Assembly (NCBI GenBank): GCA_021792365.1
Contig: JAJYUT010000005.1
Coordinates: forward strand, 186,001 to 250,000
Reading direction: 5' to 3'
Length of the DNA: 64,000 bases
Source of the DNA: Pseudomonadota bacterium
GTDB lineage: Bacteria > Pseudomonadota > Alphaproteobacteria > Dongiales > Dongiaceae
Shown in pieces: positions 15,929 through 25,409 of the stretch. Each line of letters begins with the position of its first letter. Position 1 is the first letter of the stretch. Both the position numbers and the translations under genes were made by a program. Below the pieces are notes generated by a model that made no database searches, was not told where the DNA came from, and saw nothing but the letters and a program-made list of their open reading frames with translations.

Positions 15929-17272
15929 GTGCGGCCAGAGCGCCGCGACATGTCTGACGTCGATCTCGCAGACCTGATGGCGCCGCTCGGTCCGTTCGAA
16001 CGGCCGCCCATGATCGCTGTCGCAGTGTCAGGTGGCTCGGATTCCCTTGGCCTGGGGCTGATGTTGGCTGACTGGGCGAGAAAGCGCGGCGGCCATCTTC
16101 ACGTGCTGAGCGTCGACCACGGATTACGTCCGGAGTCTGCCGCCGAGTGCGCACGTGTCGCGGACATCTTTGCTGCAATCCCAAGCTCTTCGGCTCGCAT
16201 CCTGCGATGGAATGGCGTGAAGCCCGCGCGCGGGCTGCAGGCGGCGGCTCGGGCGGCGCGCTATGGGTTGATGACGGATTGGTGCCGCGCGCATGGCGTG
16301 CTGCACCTGGCAGTCGCCCACACGGCGGATGACCAGGCCGAAACCGTCGCGATGCGCCGCGGCCATGGTAGCGGCGCGATCGGCTTGGCCGGCATGGCGG
16401 CGGTGCGGCCCGAAAGCGGCGTGCGGCTGCTGCGCCCGTTCCTGTCCGTCTCGCGGGCATCCATCAGGGTATGGCTGCGGGCGCGCGGGCAGGACTGGAT
16501 CGAGGATCCCAGCAACGAACTGACGAAGTTCGAGCGGGTGCGAGTCCGGCAAAGCCTGAATCCAGCGACATCCGGAGAGGCGCTGGAACTGGCAACGCGC
16601 TTCGGCAGGTCCCGCGATGCGCTTGAGCGCGAGGCTGCCCGCCTGCTGGCCGAGGCGGGCCAGGTGCACAAGGCGGGATATGCCTCGGTCGGGCTCCAGG
16701 CCTTGCGGTTGGCGACGCCGGAGGCGCGGTCGACCATCCTCCGTCATTTGATCTTGGCAGTAAGCGGCGCTCATTATGCACCTGACGTTGAAGATTTTTC
16801 TGCAGCCCTGGCTGGGGATGCGGAGGAGGCCGCACCAGCCGCCCGGACACTGGGGGGGTGCCTGATCCAGGCCCTCCGAGGGCGCTTGCACCTGTTCCGG
16901 GAAGCCGCGGGCATCGGCCCGCCGGTTCCTGCCAGCCCCGGCTGGCGCGGCGCCTGGGATGGCCGCTTCGCCCTGGCGGTCTCGGAAGGGCTTTCCCCGG
17001 GCGAAAGCTGGACCATCGCACCCCTGGGCGAGGCCGGGCAGCGGCAGGCCGTGGATAGGTTTGGAATCCGCCTGAAGCGCCACCATATCCCACTCCCGGC
17101 TAGGCTGGCCCTGCCGGCCCTTTGGCGGGGGGAACACTTGGTAGCCCAGCCGCATTTGATGCTGGGAGAAGGGCTTGCGGCGAATTTGGCGCCCCGCCAT
17201 ACCGTGACAACATGCGGCTTTACAGTTGCGGCCCCGCGGCCGCACACTATGTATTCATCACCGCTGTGCTAG
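15929..17272 (+). CDS. tilS: tRNA(Ile)-lysidine synthase TilS
   Basis: A 447-residue PP-loop ATPase. It modifies the wobble cytidine of tRNA-Ile (CAU) to lysidine, converting its specificity from AUG to AUA. The P-loop-like SGGSDSL (about residues 34-40) and the following SVDHGLRPESAAE are diagnostic. LHLAVAHTADDQAET is the second conserved block. The C-terminal half is poorly conserved, as usual. The start is a GTG at 15929; an ATG at 15950 (MSDVDLADL) is an alternative. It lies between cpoB and ftsH, as in many Alphaproteobacteria. Confidence 0.93.
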   Translation: MRPERRDMSDVDLADLMAPLGPFERPPMIAVAVSGGSDSLGLGLMLADWARKRGGHLHVLSVDHGLRPESAAECARVADIFAAIPSSSARILRWNGVKPARGLQAAARAARYGLMTDWCRAHGVLHLAVAHTADDQAETVAMRRGHGSGAIGLAGMAAVRPESGVRLLRPFLSVSRASIRVWLRARGQDWIEDPSNELTKFERVRVRQSLNPATSGEALELATRFGRSRDALEREAARLLAEAGQVHKAGYASVGLQALRLATPEARSTILRHLILAVSGAHYAPDVEDFSAALAGDAEEAAPAARTLGGCLIQALRGRLHLFREAAGIGPPVPASPGWRGAWDGRFALAVSEGLSPGESWTIAPLGEAGQRQAVDRFGIRLKRHHIPLPARLALPALWRGEHLVAQPHLMLGEGLAANLAPRHTVTTCGFTVAAPRPHTMYSSPLC

Positions 17273-17356
17273 TTTGGAATTATTGCAAATCGGGGGGCAG
17301 TTCCTCCGGACACGCGCCCAAATCGGCCGGCTTGCGCAGGTAACGAGGATCATTCG

Positions 17357-19267
<1,911 letters not shown>

Positions 19268-19289
19268 TCACCGATTGCGCGAGCTTCCC

Positions 19290-19331
19290 CCGGCCGGCGA
19301 GCCTTCCTGGTTCGCCGGCCGGTTTGCTTTT
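19290..19331 (+). terminator. Rho-independent terminator after ftsH
   Basis: An 11-bp perfect stem (CCGGCCGGCGA, 19290-19300; TCGCCGGCCGG, 19312-19322) is followed by TTTGCTTTT. It lies 23 bp after the ftsH stop and separates ftsH from folP. Confidence 0.88.
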
Positions 19332-19410
19332 GCCCGCTACTTGCGCGCTCCACGAGATCGCTGTTGCCGCGCCCCTCGGGATTGTGAGACTGGGTGGTGA
19401 AAGAGGGATC

Positions 19411-20445
19411 ATGGCGCGTTATCTCATTCCCACAGGGCTCATCTCCGGTCCGGCGGCCGCCCGGGCGGCCGAGGCTGCCCTTGCGCTTCCCTTGGCGGGT
19501 GGACGGCTAGCCTTCACTGCGGCAGAGGCGGTCGATCGTGAACCGGGAGAGGAAGGCCGCCGGCGTCCGGTCGACCTGGCGGCGGCTCGCGCGTTCGCGC
19601 CCGCGCTGATCGACGCCTTCGGCAATCCGCGTGCGCCCTGGGCCGGCTTCGATCTCAAGCGCCCGCTCATCATGGGTGTCGTCAACGTGACGCCGGACAG
19701 CTTCTCCGACGGCGGCGACTTTGCGGAGGCGTCGGCTGCCATCGATCAGGGGCGCGCCTTGCTGTCGGCCGGGGCCGATATCATCGACGTGGGAGGAGAG
19801 TCCACGCGGCCCGGCGCCAGTCCGGTCGCGCCGGATGACGAGGCCGCGCGCGTGCTGCCCGTGGTGCGCGCGCTCGCTCATGCCGGCGCGGTGGTCTCGA
19901 TCGATACACGGCACGCTGCGGTGATGGATCAGGCGGTCCAGGCCGGCGCGTGGATCATCAACGACGTCACGGCCCTCACGGGCGACCCGGAGAGTCCGCG
20001 CATCGCCGCGCGATCCGGCGCCGCCATCGTCCTCATGCATATGCTGGGCGACCCGCGGACCATGCAGCAGGATCCGCGCTATGCGGACGTGACCTGCGAC
20101 CTGCTGGATTACTTCGAGGAGAGGCTCGCCGCGCTCGCCGCGCTGGGCGTCGACCGCACGCGCATCGCCGTCGATCCAGGCATTGGCTTCGGCAAGAAAG
20201 ATCCGCACAACTTGCGCCTGCTGGATGAGCTTGCCGCCTTCCACATGTTCGGCTGCCCGGTCCTGCTCGGGGCTTCGCGCAAGGGCTTCATCGGTCGCCT
20301 CAGCAGGGGCGAGGCGGCGAAGCAGCGCTTGGCCGGCACGCTCGCCGCGCACCAGATGGGCTTCGATCGCGGCGTCCAGATTGTCCGCGCGCACGACGTG
20401 GCGGAGGCGTTCCAGGCGCGCGCGATCTGGGCGGCGGCAGGCTAG
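19411..20445 (+). CDS. folP: Dihydropteroate synthase
   Basis: A 344-residue TIM-barrel enzyme that joins p-aminobenzoate to hydroxymethyl-dihydropterin pyrophosphate. The motifs are MGVVNVTPDSFSDGG (from about residue 87), DVGGESTRPGA, SIDTRHAAVM, DPGIGFGKKDPHN and GASRKGFIG. The first 80 residues are an extra N-terminal region seen in many alphaproteobacterial FolP. The ATG at 19411 is preferred. The long upstream extension from 18763 is antisense-free but overlaps ftsH out of frame and is not coding. A glycosyltransferase starts 2 bp after the stop, where glmM would normally stand. Confidence 0.96.
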   Translation: MARYLIPTGLISGPAAARAAEAALALPLAGGRLAFTAAEAVDREPGEEGRRRPVDLAAARAFAPALIDAFGNPRAPWAGFDLKRPLIMGVVNVTPDSFSDGGDFAEASAAIDQGRALLSAGADIIDVGGESTRPGASPVAPDDEAARVLPVVRALAHAGAVVSIDTRHAAVMDQAVQAGAWIINDVTALTGDPESPRIAARSGAAIVLMHMLGDPRTMQQDPRYADVTCDLLDYFEERLAALAALGVDRTRIAVDPGIGFGKKDPHNLRLLDELAAFHMFGCPVLLGASRKGFIGRLSRGEAAKQRLAGTLAAHQMGFDRGVQIVRAHDVAEAFQARAIWAAAG

Positions 20446-20447
20446 GC

Positions 20448-21746
20448 ATGGCGCCGCCGACCTTTTCGATCGTCCTGTCGACCTACAATCGGGGTCGCCA
20501 TATCGAGCCCACGATCCGATCGGTCCTGCAGCAGAGCTTTGCCGACTACGAGCTGATCATTGTCGGGGATTGCTGCAACGATGGCACCGCCGACACGGTC
20601 AGGCCTTACCTGTCGCAACGGGTCATCTGGCACAACCTGGAGTCTCGCGCCGGGAACCAGTTCGGGCCTAACAATGCGGGCTGCGCCATGGCACGCGGCG
20701 GATATGTTGCCTATCTGGGGCACGACGACATCTGGGCGCCGGATCACCTGGCTGCCTTGCATCGCGCCTTCGCCGCCGACGCCGATGGCGCCTTCGCAGT
20801 TTCCGGCTGCATCATCTATGGTCCGCCGGGCAGCGGCGTCTACCTGGTGTCCGGCTTGTTCCAGGACGATAGCGCCAAGTTCGTGCATCACTTTCCGCCA
20901 TGTTCCTTCGCGCATCGCCGCGAGGTCGTGGAGCAAATCGGCCCCTGGCGCTCGCCGCGCATCATGAGCCGGCATACTGATGCCGATTTTCTGCTGCGGG
21001 CGGCGGAGGCAGGCCTGCGGTTCGTCTGCACTGAGACCATCACGGTGCACAAGGTCGCCGCCGATATCGGGCGCTACCTGGCCTACGTAAGGCAGGATTC
21101 GAGCGAGCAGGAGGCGCTGCTGGAGATGCTCGCGGAGCCGGGCTTTCCCGCCTTCGCGGCCTCGGTCGTGGCGCACGCACGAAGCCGCGATACGTATATG
21201 ACATTGAAGCACCCGGACTATTCGCAGTTTCCGACCGGGGCGCTGGCGGCCAGATCGGAGACGAGCAGGGGTCTTGTCCGACCGACTCTCGCCAGGCTCG
21301 ACGGCAAGTTCGTGCTGGAGCAGAGCGACGAGCCGCGGGGCATGGACTGGCGGCGGCTGAAACGCAGGAACGCGACCGCATTCCGCTGGTCGGGGCCGAA
21401 CCCGCGGCCGAAGATGCTGCTGCCCGTTGCCGCGAGGGGCCAGGCGGAGTTGCGCATCGGCGTGGTCAATGCCTCGGATCGCGGCACGCTCGACCGGCTG
21501 ACGCTGCGGGTCAACGACATCGCCGTGCCATGGACGTTCCAGCGCCGCTCGAATCACGGTAAGAAGGCGGTCCTGCAGTGCCGCGCCCGACTGCACGCTG
21601 ACGATCACAGCGTCCTCGAGTTCGACCTGACGGGCGGCGCTTCCGTGAAGGATCTGCTGCGCGACATCGAGGGCCGGGCGGAGAGGATCGCAATCGGGTG
21701 GCTATCCGCGCAGCCGCTGCCTTGGTACAAGCAGATCTGGTCATGA
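20448..21746 (+). CDS. Family 2 glycosyltransferase with C-terminal extension
   Basis: A 432-residue protein. The N-terminal GT-A domain is clear: FSIVLSTYNRGRHIEPTIRS, QSFADYELIIVGDCCNDGTA, and a GHDDIW sequence that stands for the DxD-like metal site. These are the hallmarks of GT2 enzymes transferring sugars from nucleotide donors. After about residue 235 comes a roughly 200-residue region of beta-rich sequence without a recognisable motif. It may bind an acceptor. There is no membrane helix, so it is probably a cytosolic or peripheral enzyme. It begins 2 bp after folP, so it is likely co-transcribed. The acceptor is unknown. Confidence 0.85.
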   Translation: MAPPTFSIVLSTYNRGRHIEPTIRSVLQQSFADYELIIVGDCCNDGTADTVRPYLSQRVIWHNLESRAGNQFGPNNAGCAMARGGYVAYLGHDDIWAPDHLAALHRAFAADADGAFAVSGCIIYGPPGSGVYLVSGLFQDDSAKFVHHFPPCSFAHRREVVEQIGPWRSPRIMSRHTDADFLLRAAEAGLRFVCTETITVHKVAADIGRYLAYVRQDSSEQEALLEMLAEPGFPAFAASVVAHARSRDTYMTLKHPDYSQFPTGALAARSETSRGLVRPTLARLDGKFVLEQSDEPRGMDWRRLKRRNATAFRWSGPNPRPKMLLPVAARGQAELRIGVVNASDRGTLDRLTLRVNDIAVPWTFQRRSNHGKKAVLQCRARLHADDHSVLEFDLTGGASVKDLLRDIEGRAERIAIGWLSAQPLPWYKQIWS

Positions 21747-21837
21747 AGGCAGAGGCGTGCGGTCCATGCGCTCGCGCCTGGGCTAACGAAACGTTAAGCT
21801 TGCCGGTCTTGAATGGCGCAACAATTGGGGGTGGCCG

Positions 21838-22251
21838 ATGACATTTCGTTACCTGGCATTTGCGACCGTCCTCGTGATTGGCGGCCTGGCGCTGCTGCGA
21901 ACGCGCAGGCGTCCGGCGCCGCCGGTCGAGATCGATCCCGCTGCATACTTCCGCGAGGAATGCCAGGGCCTGCTTGAGACCAACAAGCTGGATGAGCTGA
22001 TCGCCTATGCGCGCGAGCGTATCGCCCAGCGGCCCAACCACACCTATGCGCATTGGTATCTCGGCCGCGCGCTCTATCTGCAGCAGAAATGGACCGAGGC
22101 GCTGGGCGCCTTCAACCAGGTCGCGCGTCTCGACCCGAGCTGGATCGAGGATAGCGTGACGCCCTATGTCCGCGCGATCGAGGCCAAGCTGCGACCGCGG
22201 GAAATGCCGGTCACGTCCGACACGCCGGAGCAGCCGCGCACGCTGCACTAG
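21838..22251 (+). CDS. Small TPR-like membrane protein A
   Basis: A 137-residue protein. It has one N-terminal membrane helix (FRYLAFATVLVIGGLALLRT), a basic turn, and a cytosolic C-terminal part with a single TPR-like helical pair: LDELIAYARERIAQRPNH then TYAHWYLGRALYLQQKW and ALGAFNQVARLDPSWIED. A tandem paralogue (22275-22703) shares this core almost residue for residue. A good ribosome site (GGGGGTGGCC) precedes the ATG, and TAACG-AAA-CGTTA lies further upstream. It has no signal-peptidase site, so it is likely anchored in the inner membrane. The function is unknown; TPR repeats suggest a protein-binding adaptor. Confidence 0.75.
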   Translation: MTFRYLAFATVLVIGGLALLRTRRRPAPPVEIDPAAYFREECQGLLETNKLDELIAYARERIAQRPNHTYAHWYLGRALYLQQKWTEALGAFNQVARLDPSWIEDSVTPYVRAIEAKLRPREMPVTSDTPEQPRTLH

Positions 22252-22274
22252 GACGATGGCATCCAGGAGGGCCA

Positions 22275-22703
22275 GTGCCAGAACGCGCCGCGGACTTGGG
22301 AGTGATCGCTGCAGAACTGTCTGACATCAAGGTTCTGCTGGTCGCGATCCTCGTCGTGGCCATCCTTTCGGCTGTCATGGCGATTCTTCGTTTCGCTTCG
22401 GCAAGCCTGAGATCGCTGCTCTCGATGTGGGACGATTTCTTCCGCGACGAGGCCAAGCGTTTGTTCGATCGCGACGAGGTGGATGAATTGATCCACTTCG
22501 CCAAAGACAAGTTGAAGAAGCGGCCGAACCACGTCTATGCGCATTGGTACCTTGCTCGCGCGTACTACGTGCGGGAACAATGGGCGGAATCGCTGGCGGA
22601 GTTCCGCGAGGTCGCGCGCCTCGATCCCACCTGGATCGAGGATCACGTCAAGCCCTATGTGAGCGCCATCGAACGCAAGACCGCTGGCGGGACGATCCAC
22701 TAG
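22275..22703 (+). CDS. Small TPR-like membrane protein B
   Basis: A 142-residue paralogue of the gene 23 bp upstream, starting on a GTG. The N-terminus holds a membrane helix (VLLVAILVVAILSAVMAILR). The shared core reads VDELIHFAKDKLKKRPNH, VYAHWYLARAYYVREQW and FREVARLDPTWIEDHVKPY. The conserved RPNH-YAHWYL and VARLDP-WIED signatures in both copies indicate selection on the same surface. It ends TIH, with the stop overlapping the stop region of a convergent gene by four bases. The pair may form a heterodimer or a short helical scaffold; this is inference. Confidence 0.75.
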   Translation: MPERAADLGVIAAELSDIKVLLVAILVVAILSAVMAILRFASASLRSLLSMWDDFFRDEAKRLFDRDEVDELIHFAKDKLKKRPNHVYAHWYLARAYYVREQWAESLAEFREVARLDPTWIEDHVKPYVSAIERKTAGGTIH

Positions 22704-23434
22704 GCCGCGGTTGCTATGTCGGCGACGATGCCGTCGATTGCCGCCATCATGTCTTCGGAGCCGGTGAAGCCGGTCGCGTCCAGCCTCTCCAGCGCGTCGC
22801 GCTCCAGGGGCGTGAGCGTCTCCGCAGGCGCTGAAGACGATTTGAGCGCGATGGCGCATGAGGTTGGTCGGCGGCGCGCCGCGGCGAGCGCGCGATCTCG
22901 GACGCTCCGCAAGTGATCGAGGATGCGCTCCCGGTTCCACACTTGCTCGTGCGACCAGGTGCCGGGATCGGAATCCGCGGCGTCGCCGGCAAAGACCGCG
23001 TCGCACTGCGCGTGATAGCGGGCCCAGATCTCCGCCTCGCCATCCTGCTTCGCCGCCTGCCACATTCCTCGCTCATCCGAGGCACCCTCGGCGGCCAGCT
23101 TGATCATGGCGTCCAGCGCCGCGTAGACGGCGGGCCAGGTCATCCGTCCCGCACCGACCAGGGCAGCCAGTCGGATCGCGTCGGCCAAGGGCAGGCGCGC
23201 CAGCAGATCCGCGCCGGTGTACGGGAGAGCGAGCCAATCGCGCTCTCGCCAGGCAAAATCTGCCGGGGGAGAGAGGGCGGCCTCGGCACTGACGGCGGTT
23301 GCCTCCGATCTGGATCGCAGTGACTTAAATCCTGTTTCGTCAATCTGTTGCAGGTAAGGTGCTCGCACCTTGGTTGAAGGCGCTGCGACGGAAAGAAGAC
23401 TGCAACCTGGCATTCTGGTCCTCATGCTTGGCAT
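22700..23434 (-). CDS. Hypothetical protein
   Basis: An open frame of 244 residues on the minus strand, converging with the TPR-like pair. The central part (about residues 60-190) has balanced composition with Trp-rich helices ([20 protein letters not shown] and [20 protein letters not shown]), unlike a random high-GC frame. The first 50 residues look non-coding, so the true start may be an internal codon nearer 23300. No family was recognised. The complementary plus-strand frames are arginine-rich and less protein-like, which supports this strand. The start region shares a spacer with glmM, giving divergent promoters. Confidence 0.5.
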   Translation of the reverse strand: MPSMRTRMPGCSLLSVAAPSTKVRAPYLQQIDETGFKSLRSRSEATAVSAEAALSPPADFAWRERDWLALPYTGADLLARLPLADAIRLAALVGAGRMTWPAVYAALDAMIKLAAEGASDERGMWQAAKQDGEAEIWARYHAQCDAVFAGDAADSDPGTWSHEQVWNRERILDHLRSVRDRALAAARRRPTSCAIALKSSSAPAETLTPLERDALERLDATGFTGSEDMMAAIDGIVADIATAA

Positions 23435-23556
23435 TCTCTAGGAATACCGACGCAAGCTGCATGCCGGCGGACCAGAGCGGACGCTTGGCGGGCTGTCTTA
23501 ATTCCGCCATAACGGCCTCCAGAATCAGATTGTTGCAGGGGAGTCGCAGAAGCCAC

Positions 23557-24909
23557 ATGGCGCGCAAGCTGTTCGGGACGGACGGGGTCAGGGGGCAAGC
23601 CAACAGCGAGCCGATCACGGCGGCGACGGCGCTGAAGCTGGCTCTGGCCGCCGGGGCGCACTTCCGGCGGGGCGACCACCGACACCGGGTCATCATCGGA
23701 AAGGACACCCGCCTCTCCGGCTACATGCTGGAAACGGCGCTCACCTCCGGCTTCCTCTCCATGGGGATGGACGTGATGCTGCTGGGGCCGCTGCCGACCC
23801 CGGCCATCGCCATGCTGACGCGCGTGATGCGGGGCGATCTCGGCGTCATGATCTCCGCCTCTCACAATCCCTACGAGGACAATGGCATCAAGCTGTTCGG
23901 GCCTGATGGCTACAAGCTCTCCGACGCGATCGAGCTGGAGATCGAGCGGCGCATGGAGAGCAACGATTTTTCCAAGACGCTCTCGCCCTCTTCCGAGCTG
24001 GGCCGCGCCAAGCGGATCGACGACGCGCCGGGCCGCTATATCGAGTTCGTCAAGTCGTCCTTCCCCAAAGGGCGCGATCTCGGTCGCCTCAAGATCGTGG
24101 TCGATTGCGCCAACGGCGCCGCGTACAAGGTGGCGCCGACGGTGCTGTGGGAGCTGGGCGCCGAAGTCATCGCCGTCGCCTGCGAGCCCAACGGCACCAA
24201 CATCAACGAGCAGTGCGGCGCAGTCCATCCGCACGCCATGCAGAGCCAGGTGGTGGCGCATGGCGCCGATCTCGGCATCGCGCTCGACGGGGACGCCGAC
24301 CGCCTGATCATCGCTGACGAGAAGGGCGAGGTGCTGAACGGCGACCAGTTGATGGCGCTGATTGCCCTGTCCTGGCACGCGGACGGTCGGCTGAAGGCGG
24401 GCGGGATCTGCGCGACGGTGATGTCCAATCTCGGACTCGAGCGGATCCTGGCGGAGCGAGGGCTGAAGCTCTGGCGCGCGCCGGTCGGCGACCGCTACGT
24501 GCTGGAGGAGATGCGCAAGACCGGCTGCAATCTCGGCGGCGAGCAGTCCGGACACATCATCCTCAGCGACTTCGCCACCACCGGCGACGGGCTGCTGGCG
24601 GCGCTGCAGGTGCTGGCCGTGCTGGCCGAGAAGCAACGGCCGTTGAGCGAAGTAGGGCGCGTTTTCGCGCCGCTGCCGCAGATCCTGAAAAGCGTGCGCT
24701 TCAGGGCGGAATCCGGACAGCCGCTGGAGAACGCGCAGGTCAAGGCGGCCATCGCGTCCGGCGAAGCCGCGCTCAACGGCAAGGGCCGGCTGCTGATCCG
24801 CAAATCGGGCACCGAGCCGTTGATCCGCGTGATGGGCGAGGGCGAGGACGAGGCCCTGGTGACGCGCATCGTCGCCGACATCGTCGCGGCGGTTCAGGCC
24901 GCAGCGTAA
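23557..24909 (+). CDS. glmM: Phosphoglucosamine mutase GlmM
   Basis: A 450-residue enzyme converting glucosamine-6-phosphate to glucosamine-1-phosphate on the way to UDP-GlcNAc for peptidoglycan and [19 protein letters not shown] is the standard N-terminus. The phospho-serine lies in MISASHNP (Ser near residue 101), the metal loop is DGDADR (near 245), and the sugar loop is GGEQSGH. The C-terminal phosphate-binding motif is [13 protein letters not shown]. The frame extends upstream to 23359, but the conserved start at 23557 is clear. In relatives it follows folP directly; here a 3-kb block intervenes. Confidence 0.97.
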   Translation: MARKLFGTDGVRGQANSEPITAATALKLALAAGAHFRRGDHRHRVIIGKDTRLSGYMLETALTSGFLSMGMDVMLLGPLPTPAIAMLTRVMRGDLGVMISASHNPYEDNGIKLFGPDGYKLSDAIELEIERRMESNDFSKTLSPSSELGRAKRIDDAPGRYIEFVKSSFPKGRDLGRLKIVVDCANGAAYKVAPTVLWELGAEVIAVACEPNGTNINEQCGAVHPHAMQSQVVAHGADLGIALDGDADRLIIADEKGEVLNGDQLMALIALSWHADGRLKAGGICATVMSNLGLERILAERGLKLWRAPVGDRYVLEEMRKTGCNLGGEQSGHIILSDFATTGDGLLAALQVLAVLAEKQRPLSEVGRVFAPLPQILKSVRFRAESGQPLENAQVKAAIASGEAALNGKGRLLIRKSGTEPLIRVMGEGEDEALVTRIVADIVAAVQAAA

Positions 24910-25095
24910 CAAGCGAAGCCGCCGACCGCGGCGGCGGCTCTCCGATTGGCAAATCAGGGCGTGCCGACGGCCACACGTGGCCGGCTGTGATCGCATGGGA
25001 GGTGTTCAGGGTCACGGCAGCGCCGAATCCACATACCTCGCCGAGCGCGGCACCGGCGACGCTCTCGGGGATGCTCCAGTGTCACGAAGCCGTTG

Positions 25096-25215
25096 TCGGC
25101 CCCGTTCTGCTCGGCCCCGTTCTGCTCGGCCCCGTTCTGCTCGGCCCCGTTCTGCTCGGCCCCGTTCTGCTCGGCCCCGTTCTGCTCGGCCCCGTTCTGC
25201 TCGGCCCCGTTCTGC
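25096..25215. repeat. 15-bp minisatellite, eight perfect copies
   Basis: The unit TCGGCCCCGTTCTGC is repeated eight times without a mismatch. On the minus strand it would encode a GAEQN pentapeptide repeat and on the plus strand LLGPV, but neither frame has other protein features. Perfect identity indicates recent slippage expansion. Confidence 0.95.
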
Positions 25216-25302
25216 TCGATTGCAACATGATAGCCGTCCGCTTCTCCCGCGTCAGGGTGGGCTGGGAAAGGTCGCTCCCCGTCACGGCCGGGTGACCGGC
25301 GA

Positions 25303-25356
25303 TCCACGAGCGTCTGCGCGGTCTTGCTCGTGGACTCCCGGATCCGAAGGTCCGGG
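25303..25356. repeat. Nested palindromic (REP-like) element
   Basis: TCCACGAGC (25303-25311) pairs with GCTCGTGGA (25326-25334), and CCCGGA (25337-25342) pairs with TCCGGG (25351-25356). Both hairpins lie within 54 bp, the architecture of interspersed REP/BIME-type elements in intergenic DNA. Whether it occurs elsewhere in the genome cannot be seen here. Confidence 0.65.
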
Positions 25357-25409
25357 CATGACGGGGAGAGGGCGGCGCGCAGTGGGCTGAACGGCGCGCC
25401 GCCCAAACG

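Larger units (their letters stand above)
24910..25409. other. Repeat-rich spacer between glmM and the RTX gene
   Basis: A 500-bp stretch with no convincing gene. It holds a GC-rich hairpin (24917-24924 with 24932-24939, no T-run) just after glmM, an eight-copy 15-bp tandem repeat and two nested palindromes listed separately. Frames open across it are artefacts of the repeat length being a multiple of three. Confidence 0.7.

Noticed and set aside
25096-25215. Possible CRISPR array
   Set aside because: The copies are contiguous with no spacers, and no cas gene is near.
24954-25406. Frames with GAEQN or LLGPV pentapeptide repeats
   Set aside because: The 15-bp repeat unit keeps any frame open; no ribosome site, signal or domain is present on either strand.
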